The translations under genes were made by a program, and so were the position numbers. This document shows positions 39,543-52,500 of a stretch of 64,000 bases of DNA, in pieces. The notes beneath the pieces were generated by a model. That model was not told the origin of the DNA. It did no database searches and saw only the letters and a list, made by a program, of their open reading frames with translations. Within the stretch, counting starts at the first letter, position 1. Each line of letters begins with the position of its first letter. The stretch is taken from the NCBI RefSeq assembly GCF_914767665.1, contig NC_059502.1, positions 42,457,812 to 42,521,811 on the forward strand, written 5' to 3'. The DNA is from Harmonia axyridis (Eukaryota; Arthropoda; Insecta; Coleoptera; Coccinellidae).

Positions 39543-42500
39543 GTGGTTTCCTTAGACACGTGTGCCAAGCTTTCGTCCCTGTGCAATAAGATGAGAAGTG
39601 TTAGAATGAGAAACATTGAAGGAAATAACAAACAAATGAAATCAACATTAGAAGTCAGTCGTGCATTTGTGGTTACAGCAGCGATTGACCTTACCACGTG
39701 GGAGATTACAGCTACCTGCGTGACATCCGAGTCCAAGAAAATGAACAATGTGGAACGGCTTACTTGGATAATTGTTCATTAAACAAAAAGAAGGGAATAA
39801 GTACAGTCCCTCATACGAAAGTGGTTTCCTCAGACACGTGTGTCAAGCTTTCGTCCCTGTGCAATACGATGAAAAATGTTAGAATGAGAAACATAAGGGG
39901 AAATAACAAACAAATGAAATCAACAACAGAAGTCAGTCGTGCATTTGTGGTTACAGCAGCAATTGACCTTACCACGTAAAAGATAATAGCTACCTGCGTG
40001 TCATCCGAGTCCAAGAAAATCAACAATGTGGAATGGCTCACTTGGATAATTGATCATTATACAGAAAGAAGGGAATAAGAACAGTCCCTTATACCAAAGT
40101 GGTTTCCTTAGACACGCGTGTCAAGCTTTCGTCTCTGTGCAATACGATGAAAAGTGTTAGAATGAGAAACATTGAAGAAAATAACAAACGAATGAAATCA
40201 ACAACAGAAGTCAGTCGTGCATTTGTGGTTACAGCAGCAATTGACCTTACCACGTGGGAGATTAAAGCTACCTGCGTGACATTCGAGTCCAAGAAAATCA
40301 ACAATTTGGAATGGCTTACTTGGAGAATTGTTGATTGAACAAAACGAAGGGAATGAGAACAGTCCCTTATACCAAAGTGGTTTCCTTAGACACGCGTGTC
40401 AAGCTTTCGTCCCTGTGCAATACGATGAAAAGTGTAAGAATGAGAAACATAAAAGGAAATAACAAACAAATGAAATCAACAACAGAAGTCAGTCGTGCAT
40501 TTGTGGTTACAGCAGCAATTGACCTTACCACGTAAAAGATAATAGCTACCTGCGTGTCATCCGAGTCCAAGAAAATCAACAATGTGGAATGGCTTACTTG
40601 GATAATTGATCATTATACAGAAAGAAGGGAATAAGAACAGTCCCTTATACCAATGTGGTTTCCATAGACACGTGTGTCAAGCTTTCGTCCCTGTGCAATA
40701 CGATGAGAAGTGTTAGAATGAGAAACATTGAAGGAAATAACAAACAAATCAAATCAACAACAGAAGTCAGTCGTGCATTTGTGATTACAGCAGCAATTGA
40801 CCTTACCACGTGGGAGATTATAGCTACCTGCGTGACATCCGAGTCCAAGAAAATCAACAATGTGGAATGGCTTACTTGGATAATTGATCATTATACAGAA
40901 AGAATGAAGTAAGAACAGTCCCTTATACCAATGTGGTTTCCATAGACACGTGTGTCAAGCTTTCGTCCCTGTGCATTACGATGAAAAGTGTTAGAATGAG
41001 AAACATTGAAGAAAATAACAAACGAATGAAATCAACAACAGAAGTCAGTCGTGCATTTGTGGTTACAGCAGCAATTGACCTTACCACGTGGGAGATTATA
41101 GCTACCTGCGTGACATCCGAGTCCAAAAAAATCAACAATGTGGAACGGCTTACTTGGATAATTGTTCATTAAACAAAAAGAATTGAATAAGAACAGTCCC
41201 TTATACCAAAGTCGTATCCTTAGACACGTGTGTCAAGCTTTCGTCCCTGTGCAATACGATGAAAAGTGTTAGAATGAAAAACATTGAAGGAAATAACAAA
41301 CAAATGAAATCAACAACAGAAGTCAGTCGTGCATTTGTGGTTACAGCAGCAATTGACCTCACCACGTTACAGATTATAGCTACCTGCGTGTCATCCGAGT
41401 CCAAGAAAATCAACAATGTGGAATGGCTTACTTGGATAATTGATCATCATACAGAAAGAAGGGAATAAGAACAGTCCCTTATACCGATGTGGTTTCCATA
41501 GACACGTGTGTCAAGCTTTCGTCCCTGTGCAATACGATGAAAAGTGTTAGAATGAGAAACATTGAAGGAAATAACAAACAAATGAAATCAACATTAGAAG
41601 TCAGTCGTGCATTTGTGGTTAAAGCAGCAATTGACCTTACCACGTGGGAGATTATAGCTACCTGCGTGACATCCGAGTCCAAGAAAATCAACAATGTGGA
41701 ATGGCTTACTTGGATAATTGATCATTATACAGAAAGAATGAAGTAAGAACAGTTCCTTATACCAAAGTGGTTTCCTTAGACACGTGTGTCAAGCTTTCGT
41801 CCCTGTGCAATACGATGAAAAGTGTTAGAATGAGAAACATTGAAGGAAATAACAAACAAATGAAATCAACATTAGAAGTCAGTCGTGCATTTGTGGTTAC
41901 AGCAGCAATTGACCTTACCACGTGGGAGATTATAGCTACCTTCGTGACATCCGAGTCCAAGATAATCAACAATGTGGAATGGCCTACTTGGATAATTGTT
42001 GATTAAACAAAAAAAGAGAATAAGAACAGTCCCTTATACCAAAGTGGTTTCCTTAGACACGTGTGTCAAGCTTTCGTCCCTGTGCAATACGATGAAATGT
42101 GTTAGAATGAGAAACATAGAAGGAAATAAAAAACAAATGAAATCAACAACAGAAGTCAGTCGTGCATTTGTGGTTACAGCAGCAATTGACCTTACCACGT
42201 GGGAGATAATAGCTACCTGCGTGACATTCGAGTCCAAGAAAATCAACAATGTGGAATGGCTTACCTGGATAATTGTTGATTGAACAAAAAGAAGGGAATA
42301 AAAACAGTCCCTCATACCAAAGTGGTTTCCTTAGACACGTGTGCCAAGCTTTCGTCCCTGTGCAATAAGATGAGAAGTGTTAGAATGAGAAACATTGAAG
42401 GAAATAACAAACAAATGAAATCAACATTAGAAGTCAGTCGTGCATTTGTGGTTACAGCAGCAATTGACCTTACCACGTGGGAGATTATAGCTACCTTCGT

Positions 42501-42876
42501 GACATCCGAGTCCAAGATAATCAACAATGTGGAATGGCCTACTTGGATAATTGTTGATTAAACAAAAAAAGAGAATAAGAACAGTCCCTTATACCAAAGT
42601 GGTTTCTTTAGACACGTGTGTCAAGCTTTCGTCCCTGTGCAATACGATGAAATGTGTTAGAATGAGAAACATAGAAGGAAATAAAAAACAAATGAAATCA
42701 ACAACAGAAGTCAGTCGTGCATTTGTGGTTACAGCAGCAATTGACCTTACCACGTGGGAGATAATAGCTACCTGCGTGACATTCGAGTCCAAGAAAATCA
42801 ACAATGTGGAATGGCTTACTTGGATAATTGTTGATTGAACAAAAAGAAGGGAATAAAAACAGTCCCTCATACCAAA
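39543..42876 (+). repeat. Macro-HOR copy 2, contracted (12 monomers, 3,334 bp)
   Basis: Monomers 39543-41489 repeat 28425-30371. Monomer 41767 then begins like 30649 (GTTCCTTATACC, GATGAAAAG) but continues like 38433 (ACATTAGAAG, CTTCGTGAC, AAGATAATC), and 42044, 42322, 42599 and 42877 repeat 38710, 38988, 39265 and 39543. Exactly 28 monomers (7,784 bp) present in copy 1 are absent. The switch lies between 41820 and 41845. Confidence 0.9.
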
Positions 42877-45800
42877 GTGGTTTCCTTAGACACGTGTGCC
42901 AAGCTTTCGTCCCTGTGCAATAAGATGAGAAGTGTTAGAATGAGAAACATTGAAGGAAATAACAAACAAATGGAATCAACATTAGAAGTCAGTCGTGCAT
43001 TTGTGGTTACAGCAGCGATTTACCTTACCACGTGGGAGATTACAGCTACCTGCGTGACATCCGAGTCCAAGAAAATGAACAATGTGGAACGGCTTACTTG
43101 GATAATTGTTCATTAAACAAAAAGAAGGGAATAAGTACAGTCCCTCATACGAAAGTGGTTTCCTCAGACACGTGTGTCAAGCTTTCGTCCCTGTGCAATA
43201 CGATGAAAAATGTTAGAATGAGAAACATAAGGGGAAATAACAAACAAATGAAATCAACAACAGAAGTCAGTCGTGCATTTGTGGTTACAGCAGCAATTGA
43301 CCTTACCACGTAAAAGATAATAGCTACCTGCGTGTCATCCGAGTCCAAGAAAATCAACAATGTGGAATGGCTCACTTGGATAATTGATCATTATACAGAA
43401 AGAAGGGAATAAGAACAGTCCCTTATACCAAAGTGGTTTCCTTAGACACGCGTGTCAAGCTTTCGTCTCTGTGCAATACGATGAAAAGTGTTAGAATGAG
43501 AAACATTGAAGAAAATAACAAACGAATGAAATCAACAACAGAAGTCAGTCGTGCATTTGTGGTTACAGCAGCAATTGACCTTACCACGTGGGAGATTAAA
43601 GCTACCTGCGTGACATTCGAGTCCAAGAAAATCAACAATGTGGAATGGCTTACTTGGAGAATTGTTGATTGAACAAAACGAAGGGAATGAGAACAGTCCC
43701 TTATACCAAAGTGGTTTCCTTAGACACGCGTGTCAAGCTTTCGTCCCTGTGCAATACGATGAAAAGTGTAAGAATGAGAAACATAAAAGGAAATAACAAA
43801 CAAATGAAATCAACAACAGAAGTCAGTCGTGCATTTGTGGTTACAGCAGCAATTGACCTTACCACGTAAAAGATAATAGCTACCTGCGTGTCATCCGAGT
43901 CCAAGAAAATCAACAATGTGGAATGGCTTACTTGGATAATTGATCATTATACAGAAAGAAGGGAATAAGAACAGTCCCTTATACCAATGTGGTTTCCATA
44001 GACACGTGTGTCAAGCTTTCGTCCCTGTGCAATACGATGAGAAGTGTTAGAATGAGAAACATTGAAGGAAATAACAAACAAATCAAATCAACAACAGAAG
44101 TCAGTCGTGCATTTGTGATTACAGCAGCAATTGACCTTACCACGTGGGAGATTATAGCTACCTGCGTGACATCCGAGTCCAAAAAATCAACAATGTGGAA
44201 TGGCTTACTTGGATAATTGATCATTATACAGAAAGAATGAAGTAAGAACAGTCCCTTATACCAATGTGGTTTCCATAGACACGTGTGTCAAGCTTTCGTC
44301 CCTGTGCATTACGATGAAAAGTGTTAGAATGAGAAACATTGAAGAAAATAACAAACGAATGAAATCAACAACAGAAGTCAGTCGTGCATTTGTGGTTACA
44401 GCAGCAATTGACCTTACCACGTGGGAGATTATAGCTACCTGCGTGACATCCGAGTCCAAAAAAATCAACAATGTGGAACGGCTTACTTGGATAATTGTTC
44501 ATTAAACAAAAAGAATTGAATAAGAACAGTCCCTTATACCAAAGTCGTATCCTTAGACACGTGTGTCAAGCTTTCGTCCCTGTGCAATACGATGAAAAGT
44601 GTTAGAATGAAAAACATTGAAGGAAATAACAAACAAATGAAATCAACAACAGAAGTCAGTCGTGCATTTGTGGTTACAGCAGCAATTGACCTCACCACGT
44701 TACAGATTATAGCTACCTGCGTGTCATCCGAGTCCAAGAAAATCAACAATGTGGAATGGCTTACTTGGATAATTGATCATCATACAGAAAGAAGGGAATA
44801 AGAACAGTCCCTTATACCGATGTGGTTTCCATAGACACGTGTGTCAAGCTTTCGTCCCTGTGCAATACGATGAAAAGTGTTAGAATGAGAAACATTGAAG
44901 GAAATAACAAACAAATGAAATCAACATTAGAAGTCAGTCGTGCATTTGTGGTTAAAGCAGCAATTGACCTTACCACGTGGGAGATTATAGCTACCTGCGT
45001 GACATCCGAGTCCAAGAAAATCAACAATGTGGAATGGCTTACTTGGATAATTGATCATTATACAGAAAGAATGAAGTAAGAACAGTTCCTTATACCAAAG
45101 TGGTTTCCTTAGACACGTGTGTCAAGCTTTCGTCCCTGTGCAATACGATGAAAAGTGTTAGAATGAGAAACATTGAAGAAAATAACAAACGAATGAAATC
45201 AACAACAGAAGTCAGTCGTGCATTTGTGGTTACAGCAGCGATTGACCTTACCACGTGGGAGATTACAGCTACCTGCGTGACATCCGAGTCCAAGAAAATG
45301 AACAATGTGGAACGGCTTACTTGGATAATTGTTCATTAAACAAAAAGAAGGGAATAAGTACAGTCCCTTATACCAAAGTGGTTTCCTCAGACACGTGTGT
45401 CAAGCTTTCGTCCCTGTGCAATACGATGAAAAATGTTAGAATGAGAAACATAAGGGGAAATAACAAACAACTGAAATAAACAACAGATGTCAGTCGTGCA
45501 TTTGTGGTTACAGCAGCAATTGACCTTACCACGTAAAAGATAATAGCTACCTGCGTGTCATCCGAGTCCAAGAAAATCAACAATGTGGAATGGCTCACTT
45601 GGATAATTGATCATTATACAGAAAGAAGGGAATAAGAACAGTCCCTTATACCAATGTGGTTTCCTTAGACACGCGTGTCAAGCTTTCGTCCCTGTGCAAT
45701 ACGACGAAAAGTGTAAGAATGAGAAACATTGAAGGAAATAACTAACAAATGAAATCAACATTAGAAGTCAGTCGTGCATTTGTGGTTACAGCAGCAATTG

Positions 45801-46211
45801 ACCTTACCACGTGGGAGATTATAGCTACCTGCGTGACATCCGAGTCCAAGAAAATCAACAATGTGGAATGGCTTACTTGGATAATTGATCATTATACAGA
45901 AAGAAGGGAATAAGAACAGTCCCTTATACCAATGTGGTTTCCATAGACACGTGTGTCAAGCTTTCGTCCCTGTGCAATACGATGAGAAGTGTTAGAATGA
46001 GAAACATTGAAGGAAATAACAAACAAATCAAATCAACAACAGAAGTCAGTCGTGCATTTGTGGTTACAGCAGCAATTGACCTTACCACGTGGGAGATTAT
46101 AGCTACCTGCGTGACATCCGAGTCCAAGAAAATCAACAATGTGGAATGGCTTACTTGGATAATTGATCATTATACAGAAATAATGAAGTAAGAACAGTCC
46201 CTTATACCAAT

Positions 46212-47879
46212 GTGGTTTCCATAGACACGTGTGTCAAGCTTTCGTCCCTGTGCATTACGATGAAAAGTGTTAGAATGAGAAACATTGAAGAAAATAACAA
46301 ACGAATGAAATCAACAACAGAAGTCAGTCGTGCATTTGTGGTTACAGCAGCAATTGACCTTACCACGTGGGAGATTATAGCTACCTGCGTGACATCCGAG
46401 TCCAAGAAAATCAACAATGTGGAACGGCTTACTTGGATAATTGTTCATTAAACAAAAAGAATTGAATAAGAACAGTCCCTTATACCAGAGTCGTATCCTT
46501 AGACACGTGTGTCAAGCTTTCGTCCCTGTGCAATACGATGAAAAGTGTAAGAATGAGAAACATTGAAGGAAATAACAAACAAATGAAATCAACAACAGAA
46601 GTCAGTCGTGCATTTGTGGTTACAGCAGCAATTGACCTCACCACGTTACAGATTATAGCTACCTGCGTGTCATCCGAGTCCAAGAAAATCAACAATGTGG
46701 AATGGCTTACTTGGATAATTGATCATCATACAGAAAGAAGGGAATAAGAACAGTCCCTTATACCGATGTGGTTTCCATAGACACGTGTGTCAAGCTTTCG
46801 TCCCTGTGCAATACGATGAAAAGTGTTAGAATGAGAAACATTGAAGGAAATAACGAACAAATGAAATCAACATTAGAAGTCAGTCGTGCATTTTTGGTTA
46901 AAGCAGCAATTGACCTTACCACGTGGGAGATTATAGCTACCTGCGTGACATCCGAGTCCAAGAAAATCAACAATGTGGAATGGCTTACTTGGATAATTGA
47001 TCATTATACAGAAAGAATGAAGTAAGAACAGTTCCTTATACCAAAGTGGTTTCCTTAGACACGTGTGTCAAGCTTTCGTCCCTGTGCAATACGATGAAAA
47101 GTGTTAGAATGAGAAACATTGAAGAAAATAACAAACGAATGAAATCAACAACAGAAGTCAGTCGTGCATTTGTGGTTACAGCAGCAATTGACCTTACCAC
47201 GTGGGAGATTATAGCTACCTGCGTGACATCCGAGTCCAAGAAAATCAACAATGTGGATTGGCTTATTTGGATAATTGTTCATTAAACAAAAAGAAGGGAA
47301 TAAGAACAGTCCCTTATACCAAAGTGGTTTCCTTAGACACGCGTGTCAAGCTTTCGTCTCTGTGCAATACGATGAAAAGTATTAGAATGAGAAACATTGA
47401 ATAGAATAACAAACGAATGAAATCAACAACAGAAGTCAGTCGTGCATTTGTGGTTACAGCAGCGATTGACCTTACCACGTGGGAGATTACAGCTACCTGC
47501 GTGTCATCCGAGTCCAAGAAAATCAACAATGTGGAATGGCTTACTTGGATAATTGATCATTATACAGAAAGAAGGGAATAAGAACAGTCCCTTATACCAA
47601 TGTGGTTTCCATAGACACGTGTGTCAAGCTTTCGTCCCTGTGCAATACGATGAGAAGTGTTAGAATGAGAAACATTGAAGGAAATAACAAACAAATCAAA
47701 TCAACAACAGAAGTCAGTCGTGCATTTGTGATTACAGCAGCAATTGACCTTACCACGTGGGAGATTATAGCTACCTGCGTGACATCCGAGTCCAAGAAAA
47801 TCAACAATGTGGAATGGCTTACTTGGATAATTGATCATTATACAGAAAGAATGAAGTAAGAACAGTCCCTTATACGAAT
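46212..47879 (+). repeat. 6-monomer HOR, copy 1 (1,668 bp)
   Basis: Monomers 46212, 46490, 46768, 47046 and 47324 are followed by 47602 and then by a second set at an offset of 6 x 278 bp. Shared rare variants are TACCAGAGTCG, AATAACGAACAAATG and GAATAGAATAAC. The equivalent stretch of macro-HOR copy 1 is a single hybrid monomer (32595). Confidence 0.88.
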
Positions 47880-49547
47880 GTGGTTTCCATAGACACGTGT
47901 GTCAAGCTTTCGTCCCTGTGCAATACGATGAAAAGTGTTAGAATGAGAAACATTGAAGAAAATAACAAACGAATGAAATCAACAACAGAAGTCAGTCGTG
48001 CATTTGTGGTTACAGCAGCAATTGACCTTACCACGTGGGAGATTATAGCTACCTGCGTGACATCCGAGTCCAAGAAAATCAACAATGTGGAACGGCTTAC
48101 TTGGATAATTGTTCATTAAACAAAAAGAATTGAATAAGAACAGTCCCTTATACCAGAGTCGTATCCTTAGACACGTGTGTCAAGCTTTCGTCCCTGTGCA
48201 ATACGATGAAAAGTGTAAGAATGAGAAACATTGAAGGAAATAACAAACAAATGAAATCAACAACAGAAGTCAGTCGTGCATTTGTGGTTACAGCAGCAAT
48301 TGACCTCACCACGTTACAGATTATAGCTACCTGCGTGTCATCCGAGTCCAAGAAAATCAACAATGTGGAATGGCTTACTTGGATAATTGATCATCATACA
48401 GAAAGAAGGGAATAAGAACAGTCCCTTATACCGATGTGGTTTCCATAGACACGTGTGTCAAGCTTTCGTCCCTGTGCAATACGATGAAAAGTGTTAGAAT
48501 GAGAAACATTGAAGGAAATAACGAACAAATGAAATCAACATTAGAAGTCAGTCGTGCATTTGTGGTTAAAGCAGCAATTGACCTTACCACGTGGGAGATT
48601 ATAGCTACCTGCGTGACATCCGAGTCCAAGAAAATCAACAATGTGGAATGGCTTACTTGGATAATTGATCATTATACAGAAAGAATGAAGTAAGAACAGT
48701 TCCTTATACCAAAGTGGTTTCCTTAGACACGTGTGTCAAGCTTTCGTCCCTGTGCAATACGATGAAAAGTGTTAGAATGAGAAACATTGAAGAAAATAAC
48801 AAACGAATGAAATCAACAACAGAAGTCAGTCGTGCATTTGTGGTTACAGCAGCAATTGACCTTACCACGTGGGAGATTATAGCTACCTGCGTGACATCCG
48901 AGTCCAAGAAAATCAACAATGTGGATTGGCTTATTTGGATAATTGTTCATTAAACAAAAAGAAGGGAATAAGAACAGTCCCTTATACCAAAGTGGTTTCC
49001 TTAGACACGCGTGTCAAGCTTTCGTCTCTGTGCAATACGATGAAAAGTATTAGAATGAGAAACATTGAATAGAATAACAAACGAATGAAATCAACAACAG
49101 AAGTCAGTCGTGCATTTGTGGTTACAGCAGCGATTGACCTTACCACGTGGGAGATTACAGCTACCTGCGTGTCATCCGAGTCCAAGAAAATCAACAATGT
49201 GGAATGGCTTACTTGGATAATTGATCATTATACAGAAAGAAGGGAATAAGAACAGTCCCTTATACCAATGTGGTTTCCATAGACACGTGTGTCAAGCTTT
49301 CGTCCCTGTGCAATACGATGAGAAGTGTTAGAATGAGAAACATTGAAGGAAATAACAAACAAATCAAATCAACAACAGAAGTCAGTCGTGCATTTGTGAT
49401 TACAGCAGCAATTGACCTTACCACGTGGGAGATTATAGCTACCTGCGTGACATCCGAGTCCAAGAAAATCAACAATGTGGAATGGCTTACTTGGATAATT
49501 GATCATTATACAGAAAGAATGAAGTAAGAACAGTCCCTTATACGAAT
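47880..49547 (+). repeat. 6-monomer HOR, copy 2 (1,668 bp)
   Basis: This copy repeats 46212-47879. Its first monomer is a hybrid: TACGAATGTGG and GCAATACG as in 49548 at the 5' end, but GTTCATTAAAC as in 46212 at the 3' end (49548 has GTTTATTAAAC). The duplication breakpoint therefore lies inside monomer 47880. Confidence 0.87.
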
Positions 49548-52500
49548 GTGGTTTCCATAGACACGTGTGTCAAGCTTTCGTCCCTGTGCAATACGATGAA
49601 AAGTGTTAGAATGAGAAACATTGAAGAAAATAACAAACGAATGAAATCAACAACAGAAGTCAGTCGTGCATTTGTGGTTACAGCAGCAATTGACCTTACC
49701 ACGTGGGAGATTATAGCTACCTGCGTGACATCCGAGTCCAAGAAAATCAACAATGTGGAACGGCTTACTTGGATAATTGTTTATTAAACAAAAAGAATTG
49801 AATAAGAACAGTCCCTTATACCAAAGTGGTTTCCTTAGACACGCGTGTCAAGCTTTCGTCCCTGTGCAATACGATGAAAAGTGTTAGAATGAGAAACATA
49901 GAAGGAAATAACAAACAAATGAAATCAACATTAGAAGTCAGTCGTGCATTTGTGGTTAAAGCAGCAATTGACCTTACCACGTGGGAGATTATAGCTACCT
50001 GCGTGACATCCGAGTCCAAGAAAATCAACAATGTGGAATGGCTTACTTGGATAATTGATCATTATACAGAAAGAATGAAGTAAGAACAGTTCCTTATACC
50101 AAAGTGGTTTCCTTAGACACGTGTGTCAAGCTTTCGTCCCTGTGCAATACGATGAAAAGTGTTAGAATGAGAAACATTGAAGAAAATAACAAACGAATGA
50201 AATCAACAACAGAATTCAGTCGTGCATTTGTGGTTACAGCAGCGATTGACCTTACCACGTGGGAGATTACAGCTACCTGCGTGACATCCGAGTCCAAGAA
50301 AATGAACAATGTGGAACGGCTTACTTGGATAATTGTTCATTAAACAAAAAGAAGGGAATAAGTACAGTCCCTTATACCAAAGTGGTTTCCTCAGACACGT
50401 GTGTCAAGCTTTCGTCCCTGTGCAATACGATGAAAAATGTTAGAATGAGAAACATAAGGGGAAATAACAAACAACTGAAATAAACAACAGATGTCAGTCG
50501 TGCATTTGTGGTTACAGCAGCAATTGACCTTACCACGTAAAAGATAATAGCTACCTGCGTGTCATCCGAGTCCAAGAAAATCAACAATGTGGAATGGCTC
50601 ACTTGGATAATTGATCATTATACAGAAAGAAGGGAATAAGAACAGTCCCTTATACCAATGTGGTTTCCTTAGACACGCGTGTCAAGCTTTCGTCCCTGTG
50701 CAATCCGACGAAAAGTGTAAGAATGAGAAACATTGAAGGAAATAACTAACAAATGAAATCAACATTAGAAGTCAGTCGTGCATTTGTGGTTACAGCAGCA
50801 ATTGACCTTACCACGTGGGAGATTATAGCTACCTGCGTGACATCCGAGTCCAAGAAAATCAACAATGTGGAATGGCTTACTTGGATAATTGATCATCATA
50901 CAGAAAGAAGGGAATAAGAACAGTCCCTTATACCGATGTGGTTTCCATAGACACGTGTGTCAAGCTTTCGTCCCTGTGCAATACGATGAAAAGTGTTAGA
51001 ATGAGAAACATTGAAGGAAATAACAAACAAATGAAATCAACATTAGAAGTCAGTCGTGCATTTGTGGTTAAAGCAGCAATTGACCTTACCACGTGGGAGA
51101 TTATAGCTACCTGCTTGACATCCGAGTCCAAGAAAATCAACAATGTGGAATGGCTTATTTGGATAATTATTCATTAAACAAAAAGAAGGGAATAAGAACA
51201 GTCCCTTATACCAAAGTGGTTTCCTTAGACACGCGTGTCAAGCTTTCGTCTCTGTGCAATACGATGAAAAGTGTTAGAATGAGAAACATTGAAGAAAATA
51301 ACAAACGAATGAAATCAACAACAGAAGTCAGTCGTGCATTTGTGGTTACAGCAGCGATTGACCTTACCACGTGGGAGATTACAGCTACCTGCGTGACATC
51401 CGAGTCCAAGAAAATCAACAATGTGGAACGGCTTACTTGGATAATTGTTCATTAAACAAAAAGAATTGAATAAGAACAGTCCCTTATACCAAAGTCGTAT
51501 CCTTAGACACGTGTGTCAAGCTTTCGTCCCTGTGCAATACGATGAAAAGTGTAAGAATGAGAAACATTGAAGGAAATAACAAACAAATGAAATCAACAAC
51601 AGAAGTCAGTCGTGCATTTGTGGTTACAGCAGCAATTGACCTCACCACGTTACAGATTATAGCTACCTGCGTGTCATCCGAGTCCAAGAAAATCAACAAT
51701 GTGGAATGGCTCACTTGGATAATTGATCATCATACAGAAAGAAGGGAATAAGAACAGTCCCTTATACCGATGTGGTTTCCATAGACACGTGTGTCAAGCT
51801 TTCGTCCCTGTGCAATACGATGAAAAGTGTTAGAATGAGAAACATTGAAGGAAATAACAAACAAATGAAATCAACATTAGAAGTCAGTCGTGCATTTGTG
51901 GTTAAAGCAGCAATTGACCTTACCACGTGGGAGATTATAGCTACCTGCGTGACATCCGAGTCCAAGAAAATCAACAATGTGGAATGGCTTACTTGGATAA
52001 TTGATCATTATACAGAAAGAATGAAGTAAGAACAGTTCCTTATACCAAAGTGGTTTCCTTAGACACGTGTGTCAAGCTTTCGTCCCTGTGCAATACGATG
52101 AAAAGTGTTAGAATGAGAAACATTGAAGAAAATAACAAACGAATGAAATCAACAACAGAAGTCAGTCGTGCATTTGTGGTTACAGCAGCAATTGACCTTA
52201 CCACGTGGGAGATTATAGCTACCTGCGTGACATCCGAGTCCAAGAAAATCAACAATGTGGATTGGCTTATTTGGATAATTGTTCATTAAACAAAAAGAAG
52301 GGAATAAGAACAGTCCCTTATACCAAAGTGGTTTCCTTAGACACGCGTGTCAAGCTTTCGTCTCTGTGCAATACGATGAAAAGTATTAGAATGAGAAACA
52401 TTGAAGAGAATAACAAACGAATGAAATCAACAACAGAAGTCAGTCGTGCATTTGTGGTTACAGCAGCGATTGACCTTACCACGTGGGAGATTACAGCTAC

